Positions 1-11,659 of a stretch of 64,000 nt of DNA are shown piece after piece; positions within the stretch are counted from its first letter, which is position 1, and the number at the start of each line of letters is the position of its first letter. The stretch lies in NCBI GenBank assembly GCA_949752795.1, contig OX457058.1:155320353-155384352 (forward strand). The letters are read 5' to 3'. The stretch is from Hyperoodon ampullatus (lineage: Eukaryota > Chordata > Mammalia > Artiodactyla > Ziphiidae). Both the position numbers and the translations under genes were made by a program. The notes beneath the pieces were generated by a model. It searched no databases and had not been told where the DNA came from. It saw only the letters and a list, made by a program, of their open reading frames with translations.

Positions 1-95
1 GTTACGTGACAAGCACTTGAGTAGCTCTTTTCATCAGGAGAGCTGGAAAGGCAAGTTAAAAAGTATTTAGTCCAGAGCCCTTCATTTTACAGATG

Positions 96-556
96 ACAAT
101 TCTGTATTAGTTTCCTATTGCTACTGTAACAAATGACCACAACACACGTGGCTTAAAATAACACACATTTATCCTCTTAGAGGTCTGGATGTCAGAAGTC
201 CGAAATAAGTCTTTCAGAGATAAAATCGAGGTGTCCGCAGGTTCCAGGGGAGGACCTATTCCTCGCCTCTTTCAAGGCCATCCACATTCTTTGGCTTGTG
301 ACTGCACCACAGCAATCTCTGCTTCTATTGTCACATTGTCTTCTCTTTCTGAGCTCCTGCCTCCCTTTCATAAGCATCTTGTGATTTCATCAGGCCCACC
401 TGGATAATGCAGAAAAATCTCCCATCTCAAGATCCTTTACTTACTTGCACAGTCCGTTTTACCATGCAAGGTAACACATTCACAGGTTCTGGGAATTAGG
501 GTGTGGACCTCTTTGGGGGAGGTGGGAATACAATATTCAGCCTTCCACAAGTCCCA
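96..556 (-). mobile_element. MLT1-class solo LTR (ERVL-MaLR)
   Basis: The left edge reads gtattagtttcctattgct and the right part carries the typical blocks ctcccatctcaagatcctt and ggtaacacattcacaggttc. This is the reverse complement of a MaLR MLT1 long terminal repeat. It is non-autonomous and old. No internal retroviral sequence adjoins it, so it is a solo LTR. Subfamily assigned from memory only. Confidence 0.75.
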
Positions 557-1064
557 AGGTCACATAGCTGGTTAGCAGCATGGACTGGTTTTGAGCAAGA
601 GATTTCTGGCTGCAAATGCTCTTTTCATGTCCTGGTGCTGCCTTGGCTCTTGAAATGACCTGGTGACTGCCCTGCAGGCACCTGGCCGGCAAGACTCCTC
701 TTCCTCAAATGTCTGAGGTTTTCTCTCAGAGGAGTGGCTCCTATACCAGGTTACCACTTTCCCACTCAGAGAATTCCTAGCCCAGCAAGGCTGTAGGACC
801 TACTGAAGCTGCTGTATGGAGCTTCTTGAGGGTATATTCCCCAAGTGGCCTGCCAGCTGGGGCCTTGGAGCCTGAGGTGGGTAGGTTGGATCCAGAGTTT
901 GGCTGGTGTGGAGCTGGGGCCCTGCCATGATGCACCCAGGGTGTGGAGGGTGGGTGCTGTGGAAGAAGAGCTCACTCAGCCTGGGCCTAGTGGGTCAAAG
1001 AGTGGCTGGAGGGTGAAGATGAACCACAAGGAGGCTCTGGAAGATAAGAGTTCACTGAGTTCTT
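557..1064. other. Unique sequence, nothing recognised
   Basis: Moderately GC-rich single-copy-looking DNA between an LTR and a SINE. Open frames here are short, overlap on both strands and have no splice or codon support. Confidence 0.5.
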
Positions 1065-1074
1065 TAGAGTAGTC

Positions 1075-1284
1075 TTTTTTTTTTTTTTTTGCGGTACGCG
1101 GGCCTCTCAATGTTGTGGCCTCTCCCGTTGTGAAGCACAGGCTCTGAACGCGCAGGCCCAGCGGCCATGGCTCACGGACCTAGCCGCTCCGCGGCATGTG
1201 GGATCTTCCCGGACCGGGGCGTGAACCCATGTCCCCTGCATCGACAGGCGGACTCTCAACCACTGTGCCACCAGGGAATCCCCC
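1075..1284 (-). mobile_element. CHR-type tRNA-derived SINE (short form)
   Basis: T-run, then gcggtacgcgggcctctc, ending at ccaccagggaatcccc: a complete short CHR SINE in reverse. A perfect 10-bp target duplication TAGAGTAGTC lies at 1065-1074 and 1285-1294. This SINE family marks the cetacean/hippo lineage. Confidence 0.95.
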
Positions 1285-1334
1285 TAGAGTAGTCATTTCT
1301 AAACTTTATCAGCTGTGGCTTTTTTTCAAGGCAC

Positions 1335-2236
1335 ATCCATTAGAGTGGCTACTATAAAAAAACAAAGAAAATGACATGTTGGTAAAGATGTGGAGAAATT
1401 GGAACACTTGTACACTGTTGGTGGGAATGTAAAATGGTATAGCTGCTGTAAAAACGGTATATCAGTTCCTCAAAAAATTAAACATAGAACTACCATATGA
1501 TCCAGCAATTCCACTTCTGGGTATATATCCCGAAGAATTGAAAGCAGGGACACAAATACCTGTACACACATGTTCATAGCAACATTCTTCACAGTGGCTA
1601 AACGGTGGAAGCAACCCGAGCGACCATCAATGGATGACTGGATAAACAAAATGTGGTGTATACATACAACAGAATATTATTCATTCTTTAAAAAGGGAGG
1701 AGGGATTCCCTGGTGGCGCAGTGGTTGAGAGTCCGCCTGCCGATGCGGGGGACACGGGTTCGTGCCCCGGTCCGGGAGGATCCCACATGCCGCGGAGTGG
1801 CTGGGCCCGTGAGCCATGGCCACTGAGCCTGTGCATCCGGAGCCTGTGCTCCGCAATGGGAGAGGCCGCCACGGTGAGAGGCCCGCGTACTGCAAAAAAA
1901 AAAAAAGGGGGGGGAGGAAATTCTGACACTTGCTGCAACATGGATGAACCTTGAGGACATCATGCTAAGTAGAATAAGCCAGTCCCAAGAATACAAATAC
2001 AGTATGATTCCACTTATATGCAGTACCTTGAGTCATCAAATTATTAGAGACAGAAAGTAGGATGTTGGTTGCCGGGAGCTGGGGGGAGAGGAGGCTGGGG
2101 CATTGTTGTTTAACAGGGCAGAGTTTTAGTTTTGCAAGGTGAAAACTTCTGGGGGTGGAAGGTAGTGATGGTTACACAAATGTGAATGTACTTATTTCTA
2201 CTGAACTGTACACTTAAAAATGATAAAATGGTAACA
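1335..2236 (+). mobile_element. L1 LINE fragment (ORF2 end and 3' UTR), split by a SINE
   Basis: The 3' end of the reverse-transcriptase reading frame is recognisable (blocks such as ggtggaagcaacccgag and tggatgactggataaac). A 3' UTR follows, ending near actgtacacttaaaaatg. It is an old L1MA/L1MB-type copy, 5'-truncated, full of substitutions and not coding. It is interrupted at about 1702-1906 by a plus-strand CHR SINE, after which the L1 resumes with attctgacacttgctgca. Confidence 0.85.
1702..1906 (+). mobile_element. CHR-type SINE nested in L1
   Basis: Begins gggattccctggtggcgcag, carries the B-box-like gggttcgtgcc and ends gcccgcgtactgc plus A13. The flanks aaaagggaggag and gggggggaggaa are an imperfect target duplication in a purine-rich part of the host L1. 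One of only two plus-strand CHR copies in the window. Confidence 0.93.
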
Positions 2237-3544
2237 AACGAAGCAAAAACAACCCAACAACATTGACAAAAAACCCAAACTTGGAAACAAAGAGAGGCAG
2301 CTGTTGTGGAGCTGCTGAGGTTGGGGTGGGACAAGGTGCCTGGGCTCTGACTTTCCGTCTTCTTTCCACCCTTTGTGGAGGCCCTGAGGTAACTCTCTGC
2401 AGCTCTGGAGCCCTTTGGATGGCCGTCAGGAAACACTGTTTAAATCCTTGTGAAGCTAACTGAGGAAGGGAGCCTAGCTACCTGTGGCTGTCATCCAGGG
2501 CAGCTTGTTTGCACTATAAATTCTCTCACTGTAGGAAAAATTGTTCTGTCCCTGAATGGGCTCTGAGTGGCAGTAGTGGTGGAGAAACACAGGCCTGGGA
2601 GAAAAATGGGCAATGCTGTGCCTCCCAGGAGGCGATCTTTGGGCTCCTGATGTGCCGTTCAGTGGCTGCATCAAGTCACACCACCGCTAAGGGCAGTGAG
2701 ACTCTGGGCCTTGCCAGGGGAGGGGAAGCCGAGGGGGTGTGGAGCAGACTTGTGCTGACAGCTGGTAGCTTCCCCAGTTGTACCTGCCCCTACAGGAAGG
2801 TGTGCCCTCTGAGAGCTCCCTTGCAGGTTGGTCTCAGAAGCAATTCAGGGTTAAGTGGAGAAAGGGGCAGCACAGCAGAAGGCACAGAGCATCCTCAGGT
2901 GGCCCGGGTCCCAGCTGGCCTGCAGTTCACTCTCCAGGTCTGCATCTTCCTTGGCTTCAGCTCATGGCTCTGCGCATCGATAGTCTCAGCCTGGGGCTTT
3001 CTCTTCCTCTAACTTTGACCTCTCCTTTCTTTCTTCCCCCACCTCCTCTGAAACCTTCTTTCACCTTCTTCCCCTGGCTGGTCATTGTGGGCAGACAGCC
3101 TGACTGTATTGACTGCTGGAATCCAAGGCTCAGCAGGGGTGGGTTCTGAATGGGCAGTTGGGTAAGTAGCTTTGGAAGATTGAACAGCATTTGCTCCCCC
3201 TGGGTTCCTGAGGCTGCCCTAGCCTGTGCCTCTGACTGCTGGACCAGGTGTTGGTTTTAGCAAGCTGGGATGGAAGGGGGGCATGGGAGGGGACTGGTGA
3301 TAGTGAGAGCCCCTCACCTGTATAAAGGATCAAGAAATAGCTGTCACTAGGCTGTATACAGAAAGGTTCCCATGAGTGATAGACATAATGTTATAGGAAA
3401 TGATAGAGAAGAGCCATGGCCGTACCCTGGAGGGCTTTGAAAAGGAGTCAGGGACTAAAAATGGGCTATGAGGGGTAGGGGGATATATTATCTTTTGGTT
3501 GTGAGGGAAAGAAAAGTTCAAGCAAAAACAAACAAACGAACAAA
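2237..3544. other. Unique sequence, no gene recognised
   Basis: GC-moderate DNA with no clear repeat. The longest open frame (2509-3012, plus) has low-complexity composition typical of chance frames and no recognisable domain. A short A/C-rich run (caaacaaacgaacaaac) lies at about 3525-3550. Confidence 0.45.
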
Positions 3545-3740
3545 CAAAAAGATGTTATAGCCAAAACCTCCAGACGTAGATACAGCTTGAGGCCGATCTT
3601 GGTTCTCAAGTGATGTCATCAGGAACCTTTCTCTCCACCTCTTGGTCCTGCCTTCTCTGTGTTGGCTTCTTTCCCCACACATGTTGGCAACATGGCTTCT
3701 GGAAGCTCCAGGCTTGCAGGCATCTGCCAGCAGTGAGGCG
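3545..3740 (+). repeat. Ancient dispersed repeat, family not assigned (copy 1)
   Basis: Contains the blocks ctcaagtgatgtcatcagg, ctctgtgttggcttcttt and ggaagctccaggcttgcag, in the order I associate with a common old mammalian interspersed repeat. Related pieces lie at 4720-5010, 21905-22236, 25420-25705 and 35115-35665. I cannot name the family with certainty. Confidence 0.45.
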
Positions 3741-3814
3741 GTGGGCAGGCTGCTAGTGTGAGAGTAGAGGGTTCATGCAGGGGTTACATTTGGAAGATTC
3801 AAGATAAAATTTAA

Positions 3815-4015
3815 AAACGAGATTGGGTCCAGGTTGTGGGTGTTTTTGAATGCGAAGCTAAAGGTTTAGGCTTTATTGAAGGTTTTGAGTAGAAAAGTAA
3901 CATGGTTGAGCTGAGTTGGCATCTTGAGAATCTAGTATTGGTGTAGTGAAGTTGGACTAGAGAAGGAAGAGTTTGGAACCTGAGAGATTATTTAGAAGGG
4001 TGTTTGAGAAGTCTA
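3815..4015 (-). repeat. L2 LINE fragment
   Basis: Reads tttaggctttattgaaggttttgagtagaaaagtaacatgg in short blocks that match the reverse complement of L2 3' sequence (gttttgagcaggggagtgaca type). Highly diverged. Confidence 0.45.
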
Positions 4016-4631
4016 GGGGTCAGTGGAGGGCCTGGAGTGAACTTAGAGGGTTGTGCTACTCACTGTGCTGCTCAGACTGGCACAGTCACCTAGATGTAGG
4101 GTCCAAGGCCCAGTCAGGGGCTCAGTGAATGTCACAGCGCGAGTTGTTGGGTGAGTGGGTGGATGGATATGGGTGAAGCGATGTCTGGGTGAATATCCCA
4201 AGTCTTAGACCAGGCCGTGCAAATGGATGGAAGTTGCGTGGGGAGAATGTATAAATGTGAGGAGCTCCAGTAAGGATACACATGCATAAAGTTTCACCTG
4301 GGGTAAGCAGATCTCAGCAAGACAGAGAAATGTCTGTTGCCTTCAGCCTGCTCTTGGCAGCACTGAGAATTCCACAAGAGATGTTAGGAACCGGTACTGC
4401 CCTCCTCTGACCTCCTGGGCATCTGGCACCAGGTAATTGTTTCAACTAGAAAATTTAAGCCTGTCTTCCCCTTTCAGGGAAAATCAGAAGCAGAGTCTTT
4501 TTATAATTTGTTGTGTCAGGAAAGGTTGGCACCAAAGAATCTTCTCCTGTCCACCACAGGACATTCCATCCTTCTTCTTAATCTTATCTCATGTACAGGG
4601 GCAGGGGGAAATTGGGCTTTCATAAATTTAA

Positions 4632-4712
4632 AGCAAAGTTATTGAATATCTACCATATGTTAAATCTTATGGTAGGTACTGGGACTAAAAGATGAATACA
4701 AATAAATTTTAT
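4632..4712 (-). repeat. L2 LINE 3' end fragment
   Basis: attgaatatctaccatatg and ggtaggtactgggactaa match the reverse complement of the L2 3' terminus (cctactatgtgccagg type). Confidence 0.55.
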
Positions 4713-4719
4713 CATTTGT

Positions 4720-5010
4720 GATTCTTTTGATTGCAATGAACAGAAACCAACCCTGGCTAATGTAAGCCAAATGGGCAATTAATTTGAAGGATATTGGGAT
4801 GGTGTCAGAATCTGCAGAAGAGCCTAGCCAGGCCTCAGGAAGAGCAGGAACCAGGCCTGCCTAGGGTCCCCAGTTGCTACCTTACTAGAAGTCTGAGGAG
4901 TAGCAAAGATCTCCAACCTCAAAACTCCTGAAGTCTCAAATTCCTATGTGAGAGAATCTGATTGTCTCAGGCTTGGATCAGGTGTCTTTCCTGGAACTGA
5001 TAAGCTGTGA
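4720..5010 (+). repeat. Ancient dispersed repeat, family not assigned (copy 2)
   Basis: Starts like the related copies with a block of the type aacagaaaccaaccctggct, then aatgtaagccaaatgggc, and continues through a GC-richer middle. Diverged; similarity judged by eye. Confidence 0.4.
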
Positions 5011-5956
5011 CAGGAGCTTCAGAGTCACATAGCAAAGACACAGCTACCCTTGGGAAATGGACCAGAGAAAAGGAAATAAACTACTGTTGTGAGTCAAGCA
5101 GCTACCCCGATATGTCTTCACTACAAAAACCTGTTTCAAAGGCTGCTAGGATAATCCCACTCATTCTTGGTTCAAGGTGGATGGGAAAGGCTGATCCAGC
5201 ATCCATCCTTTTTCCCTAATTTTCACACTTGTGTAATGGGTTGTCCCATCCCTTGGCAGGAAATAATTTCCTCCAGACACTTAGAGATGCTCATCCCATC
5301 TTTGAGCCAAACAAGGTAAACAGACCTATTTCATTGATTTCCAGGCCACTTATAAGGCTGGAAAACCCACAGAGTGCTTTGATGCCAAAGGGGCTACCTA
5401 GATGTTGCCCAAATTTCCTTAATAGCTCACCTTCAGGACATCTGCAGTAGCATCAGCAGTAGGTAAATCAGTGAAGGCTTCTTCTCCATCCTTCCCTCTT
5501 ATTTATAATCAGTTAAATTTGTGGTCATCTTTTTTTTTTCCTTCTGGATAGTTTTGTGATTGGTATTTCTGTTGTAAGTGGGTCAGAGCCTAAATAGGTC
5601 ATGTAGGCTCTCTGAATGTGGTAATCCTGAAATGAACAGTGCAGGGGAGAGGGAAGGAGGGAGGAGTGCTTAACTGGTATGTGAAGGGACAGGGAAGGTC
5701 AGCTTGGGGCTCAGGGTCCTATTCATAGGGTCCCACATGTATGGAAACCTCTGGTAACAGGGGCTAGGGATCCCTAGGTGAATTGAGGGAGAAATGGCTT
5801 TTTGGGCTTTGGACAGAGTGGAAGATGGTGTGTATGAGAGCAGCTCTGCTTCCCTCTGACCTGATCTGTGAGGGTGATAAGAACTGGCTGGGATTCTGGA
5901 TCTTTTTCTGGATCTTTTCAGCAGCTGGAAATTTATGGGGGAGGGGGAAAATGAAT
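5011..5956. other. Unique sequence, nothing recognised
   Basis: No coding or repeat signature. A small internal duplication of tctggatctttt occurs near 5893-5918. Confidence 0.45.
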
Positions 5957-6309
5957 TGTTCTGGGCTGAACTGTGTTCCCCCTAAATTCATGTTGAAGTC
6001 CTAACCCTCAGTACCTCAGAATATGACTGTATTTGGAGTTAGGATTTTTACGGAGGGAATTTAATTAAAATTAGGTCATATGCGTGGGCCACAAGCCAAT
6101 AGGACTGGTGTCCTTATTAGGACACAGACATCCCAAGGGAAGACCACATGAAGACACAGGGAGAAGGTGGTCATCTGCAAGTCAAGGAGAATGGCTAGAA
6201 GAAACCAACTCTACTAACACCTTGATCTTAGACATCCAGCCTCCAGAATTGTGAGGAAATAAATGTTTAAGTCACCAAGTCTATGGTACTTTGATACCAG
6301 ACTAATATA
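5957..6309 (+). mobile_element. MLT1-class solo LTR (ERVL-MaLR)
   Basis: Begins tgttctgggctgaactgtg, contains cagtacctcagaatatgac, gaagacacagggagaagg and cagcctccagaattgtgag, and ends cagactaatata. These are the landmarks of an MLT1 LTR in forward orientation. Near full length, no internal viral sequence. Confidence 0.85.
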
Positions 6310-7830
6310 GGGGCCTTCTGGGAGGTGATAGGGTTGCATTCCTCTCTGCTTCCTCTCCCGTTAACAGACTTGGCTTTTTGGATTCTCTGAGTTTTTTGGG
6401 GCAGTGTCTGCTCTTGGAACTTATTGGCCCAGGACCTCTGGGACAGATTCTGTCTTTATGCTCAGTCCCCTTTCTCCATGGCTTAAGGAACTTTCCTATT
6501 TGCCAATGAGACAGCTGAGAAAGACTGTGCAGAGCTGACCTTGAGCCTGACCCTGGGACTTGTCTTCATTTTCTTTCTCTGCATCCCTAGCATACTTTCA
6601 CAGTGAATGGCCATTTCAGTGCAACTATGAGAAGGAGGGCAGAGGTCACATCGTTCTTGTAGCTAGAACCATAAATAAAGGCCCCTTGGTGATGACCCCA
6701 GAGAGCTTGATCAGTCTCAGCATCTGTTCCTCCTCCCCGTCCTCCTGCCCGCCCCCCCACCCCCGCTACTCTGGCTCTGCCCAGCCCCAGTGGAGCCAGG
6801 TAGGCATGTACTAAATGAAGAGTTTATGCAGTTCATTGCATTTATTAATTTGTCATTTCACTGAACTACATGTAGTGAAAGTTTTAATAGGACAATCAAT
6901 TCCAGTAGTGTATTTTGTGCTTGAACATTTACAAAAATTATTTAAAAAATGAAATGATTCTATTGGGTCTCGGCCACTGGTCTCTCTTTCCCCCACCCCA
7001 CCTTGTGTCCCAGGGGTTAGTACTGCTGATGCTATAGCTTCAAGTTACAAAGTGTTTTTCAGAACAGAGGGCTATATAACTATTTTGTTGGTACATTCGC
7101 TCTTGAGTTCCTGGGAAGCCATGAGGACGGAGAGTTTCTGCAGCTCTCTCTCACCCTTAGAGGCTGTGAGGGCCGGTTCTTAGTACTAGCTCTGAACCCT
7201 TTGACCATATGACTTGTACAGGAGAGGTGGAGAGCTGAAGTTGGGTTCTGCCTGTTCTCTCTCAAGTCTTGTTGGTATAGAAAGCCTCCAAGTTTAGGAT
7301 TAGGAAGAGATTTCTGAAAGAGAAAGGATTTCCTCAACTTAGCCGATCAGAATTCCTGGTTCTGCTGCCCAAATCCACAGACTATCAGCCAACCTTACAG
7401 ATCTTCTGTTTGCAAAGCAAGGATGAGGTCCCATGGGAGACAGCGCTTTTCGAGTTTCTGTGGAGCCAGGATTCTTTTCCTGGAAATATGCCTCCTTGAG
7501 ACCTCACTCTAGAACTGAGGCCCTGCTGTTGGGTCTGCCTGCAGATCTTGGATCGGAGGGGAGAATACCCTGGCAGCCTCTCCCTTGCTTACTTGGAAAG
7601 GAGGGAGGAGGAGAGGTACTTAAGAAGGAAGATTTATGCCTAAGTGATAACAGGTCCCAAGGAATAGGTCCCTTCCTGGATAGAAACAGAATTATTGTCA
7701 CAAGGATGGCCTATGGCTGGCATTTTAGTGGCTGAAAACTTACAAATCACGTTGGGAACAGGAGAGAATATTAACTCCCAACGGTCTGGTGTATAGTCTC
7801 TGTGACAAGCATCCACATGGATATGCCAGG
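6310..7830. other. Unique sequence, nothing recognised
   Basis: Mixed-composition DNA with a C-rich run near 6748-6764. Open frames at 7080-7337 and 7433-7735 lie on opposite strands with no splice or homology support. Confidence 0.45.
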
Positions 7831-7845
7831 CAGACAGGGTTTCTT

Positions 7846-8047
7846 TTGTTTTTTTGCGGTACGCAGGCCTCTCACCGTTGTGGCCTCTCCCGTTGTGGAG
7901 CACAGGCTCCGGACGCGCAGGCTCAGCAGCCATGGCTCACGGGCCCAGCCGCTCCGTGGCATGTGGTATCTTCCTGGACCGGGGCACGAACCCATGTCCC
8001 CTGCATCGGCAGGCGGACTCTCAACCACTGCGCCACCAGGGAAGCCC
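7846..8047 (-). mobile_element. CHR-type SINE (short form)
   Basis: Complete reverse-oriented copy from tttttgcggtacgcaggcc to gcgccaccagggaagccc. Perfect 15-bp target duplication CAGACAGGGTTTCTT at 7831-7845 and 8048-8062. Confidence 0.96.
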
Positions 8048-8673
8048 CAGACAGGGTTTCTTGTTGCTGGGTTTATAACTGCTCCCTGGATCCTCTTCAA
8101 ATATTTGGTGAAGGCTGGTATTGGTGGGGGATGCCAGCCTATGAATTTTCGGGGTGCTTCTGGGGATATTCTCAGTGCACAGGAGTAGAGGCTATGGGAG
8201 GGCTAAGGTATTGGGTTTTTCCCCTGGAGGACAAGTGGCTAAGTTATCCAAGGCTCTTTGTGTTGAGGACCTTTAATGTGAGTGTTTAGAAGTTGAAGGG
8301 TTCCCTGACTCCTGTCAGTAGGTAAGCTCAGAAACCTTGGCGCTCTCCCTTCAATGGATCTGTGCTTAGGGCCAGCCCGGGGTTAGCTGTCTCCTGACCT
8401 TGAAGGTACATCCCACTAGGGTAAGCAGATTGAACAATATTGCAACAGGACTTTATGGAGACTTTGATAGCTGGTGTGGTGTACCTATAAAGTATGTAGT
8501 ATTTCCCAAACCTACTTGAGCTTGACCATAATTTTTTTTTTCTTAACAGCATGCTAAGGGGTTTATATTCTGCAAACCACATTCTGGAGACATAAATCCT
8601 GTCCACTTGCAAGACTTATGAATTAATAGTAGAGCCATGGTTTCCTAACCCATGGGCTTTCTACTTTGTCCTT

Positions 8674-8826
8674 GCTACTCAAAGTGTGCTCCGTGGACCA
8701 GCAGCATGGGCATCACCTGGGAGCTCCTTAGAGATGCAGAATCTCGGGCCCACTGTAGACCTACCGAATCAGAATCTGCGTGTTAAGAAGATCCAGGTGA
8801 CGGGTGTGCACCCTGAGAACTGAGGT
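8674..8826 (-). mobile_element. MER5A-type hAT-Charlie DNA transposon fossil
   Basis: Reads actcaaagtgtgctccgtgg, gcatcacctgggagctcc, ccgaatcagaatctg and ends ccctgagaactgagg. This matches the reverse complement of the roughly 180-bp MER5 element with its short terminal inverted repeats. Non-autonomous and immobile. Confidence 0.8.
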
Positions 8827-9770
8827 GCCCTACCCTGCTCCTTGCTGCTGTCTCTCCTCAGAGCCTTCCTAGGCAGTGACGGCAATTGTGCTAAGTTTGG
8901 ATTTAGACAGGGAAGATTTCTGGGCCTCTTGGTCCTATTGGGATGTCCTGTTTTTCGCTTCCAGGTGGCAGTAGTAACCTACAGCAGGGCGCTCTATAAA
9001 AGAATTCAGAGGTAACAGAGAGAAAATATAGTGAGACCATGGGGAAAATATAAAGAGATTTTTTTTTATTAAACCCAGAAGGAAAAGGTGCTTGGGTGGG
9101 TAAGCATGGACAACATTGGAAGGAATTTAAGCAGATTTATGCCGAGGGCTGTGATGTGATAGGGGTGGTGGTGGAATGATGCTCTAAGCCCTGCCAACCC
9201 CATCCTCTTTGATGGGAGGTTGGGAGAGGAGCTCAAAAGGCATCTTTTTTCAGCTGAATGTGAGAAGTCCCTGCCAGATCAGATGTTCAACTTTAAAACA
9301 AATGGAGGAAAAACGATCAAATGCAGTCAACTAGAAAAATCCACGTTTCCTATTTCATAAAAAGCAAGAGCCCATGTGATAATCCCTCCCTCGGCACATG
9401 TTAGAGATTTCTTTATTGTTTCTGTGCTTGCAGCCAATTCTGCCACACCCAGCAGGGGTCTGGGCAACAGTGACTTCATTTGCACCGGGTCAGCATGCCA
9501 GTTCCAAGCCAGTGGCTCTAGAGCTGAATTCTAGTGGTTTTCCAGGGAGAAGGAAGACTCCTTAGAGTTTTCCTTCATGCCTGCTTATGAACGAGAGGAC
9601 GTGAAGTGGGAGACGGGGGAAGAACAGAGGATGCTTCGCCCCTTCTCTCCCCAGGCACAGAGGAATGCACTTCCCAGCGTGGCCAGCGGAGGCGGGCTGG
9701 GTCTGTCCCCCTCCTGAGCCAGGACCGAGAGCTCTTTCAGTGCCAGGATCATGACTTTCCTGCTACATAC
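8827..9770. other. Unique sequence, nothing recognised
   Basis: No gene or clear repeat. A T-run at 9060-9068 and ordinary mixed composition otherwise. Confidence 0.4.
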
Positions 9771-9774
9771 CAAA

Positions 9775-9836
9775 GATAAACACAGTGCCTGGTATTTTCC
9801 CTAGAGTTGCTCAATAGATATTTGTTGAATGAACTT
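9775..9836 (+). repeat. L2 LINE 3' terminus
   Basis: cacagtgcctggtattttcc followed by gctcaatagatatttgttg and aatgaac is the typical L2 3' end. Confidence 0.7.
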
Positions 9837-9854
9837 TGACAAAATCAAAACCAT

Positions 9855-10045
9855 TGAGGTAATAGAAAGCTCATGAAATATGCAGTCAGGAGATGTGGGC
9901 TCTAGGACTAAGTGCTGTGTGACCCTGGACAAGCTCTTCATCTCTCTGAACCGTAGTATACGAAGGGGTGATTGTGGTGCTTACCTCCCTGAGGTGTGGG
10001 GAGGATTAACTGAGATCTGTGAACAGTGCGTAATTCATATGAAGG
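9855..10045 (+). repeat. MIR SINE
   Basis: Contains the MIR core ctgtgtgaccctggacaagc, ctctctgaaccgtagtat and gaggattaactgagat. Ancient tRNA-derived SINE with an L2-like tail. Confidence 0.7.
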
Positions 10046-10309
10046 GATTCATTTTCCCCTGTACGTCGTAATCCCTGCAACTACCCCAATTCCTACTTAG
10101 CATAAGGAAATGAAACAAAATGAAGAATAAAATGTCTTCCCATTTTATTCAAGGGGGCTTAGACTTGAGAGCTTTGTAGGAATTGAGCTTAGAGCTCAGA
10201 GCTGGGTGTGAATAACCTTGGAGTTGACCTCGGCGCCTCTTGCCCTCACCCTCCACATCCAGTCCTTCGGCCGATGGTGATTTAGCCACTGAACACCTCC
10301 GCTGCCACC

Positions 10310-10980
10310 ACCCTGACCTGGGTCTCCATTGTATTTCACCTGGATCTCAGCTGAATTTCTGTCTGGTCTCCCTGCTTCCTCCATTACACCACTCAAGTCT
10401 ATTCTCAGGTTCACATCCAGAACGATGCTGGTCAGACAGACATAAGCTTCTTCCTGTCACCCCTCTGCTCAGAAGTCTTCAGTGGTTCCCCATCTGACTC
10501 ATATAAAAGCTGAAGTTCCCTAATGGGCTCAGAGCTCCCCACTCCTTGACCTCTCTGACCTTATCTCCTTTCTCCTTGCTGCATTAGGACCCAGGCATGC
10601 TGGCCTTGGTGCTCTTTGACTATGCCAGGCATGTTGATGCCTCAGGGCTTTTGCACTTGCTGTTCCCACTGCTTGAAAACCTTTCCCCCCATCGTTCCCT
10701 TACCTTCTCTGTATCTCAGCTCATTTTCACCTTTATGTGAGGCCTTCTCTGACTTTCTTTTGAAAGTCACGCCCTGTTCCCATCTCCCACCTGATACTCC
10801 CTAAGTCCTACTTTATTTCTCTCCATGGCACCCATGGCCCTATAGCATACTTTATATTTTACCTATTTGTTTGTCTCCTCTCCTAGGTGTTAAGGCCTGG
10901 GAGTGTTTTGTTCATTAGTATATCATCAGCTCTCAGCACACTGCCTGGCACTGTGGTATAAATATTTGTTGAGTGAATGA
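10310..10980 (+). repeat. L2 LINE, long 3' fragment
   Basis: Carries consecutive L2 landmarks in order: cttcagtggttccccatctg, ctcagggcttttgcacttgc, tgttcccactgcttgaaaac, ggccttctctgac and the terminal aatatttgttgagtgaatga. The stretch belongs to the L2 reverse-transcriptase C-terminus and 3' UTR, and is too decayed to encode protein. Confidence 0.8.
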
Positions 10981-10984
10981 ATTT

Positions 10985-11655
10985 CATATAACCTTGTTAT
11001 ATAATCTTATTATAAGGCTTGGGTCAGAGGTATCGAGCACAAAGGGCTCAGGCTTATTTGGGGGACACTACAGATTGTATCCTGAATTAGCTCCTTTAAG
11101 ATGTCATAAGGTAGGAATTGGTATTGTGTTTGCTCAGCTTGTCTCAAGGACCCCTGAGTGAGGAATATGTCATTGGGCAGAATTTATTACATTGCCCTAG
11201 CAACTGCTTCCTGAGGTTCTATTTTCTGAAAACTTGCTAATTTGCCTTATTTTCCTCTTACTCTCAATTATGACAGTCTCCTCCTTTCACCCTCCCTTTC
11301 CCTTTTCTTCCTCCACATCTCCGTTTATCATCTTCTGAGCACCTCCAAGCGGTCCCTCCACCCCACCCACTACCCAGCCTCTTGGACTGGGAACTGGAAC
11401 AGGTGCCTGTTTTACTTGGTTTTCAAACTACTGACCCTGCAAGCTCCTAGTTTGCACTCTTCCAGCCCCAGTGGCAGTGTGCATGATGAGCTCCACCCTA
11501 AGTCTGGGGAATCCACATACTGATTCCCTAGAAGTCTTTGCTTGGGATTGTGTTTGTCCTTGTGGGCAAAGCAAAGAGCAGATCTGACGGATATTAGCAC
11601 TCAGTGGGGACCCTGACTCTTGTCCCGAGGGTCTCTTGACAGCTTATAGGTATGG
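10985..11655. other. Unique sequence, nothing recognised
   Basis: Includes a pyrimidine-rich stretch at 11275-11330. No coding support. Confidence 0.4.
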
Positions 11656-11659
11656 ACAG

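Noticed and set aside
1702..1780. Possible tRNA gene
   Set aside because: The A- and B-box-like segments belong to the tRNA-derived head of a CHR SINE. No acceptor-stem pairing or intact cloverleaf was apparent, and the same unit recurs at each SINE.
2509..3012. 167-codon open frame on the plus strand
   Set aside because: No family recognised, overlaps another frame (2778-3149), and no defensible splice sites or conservation evidence.
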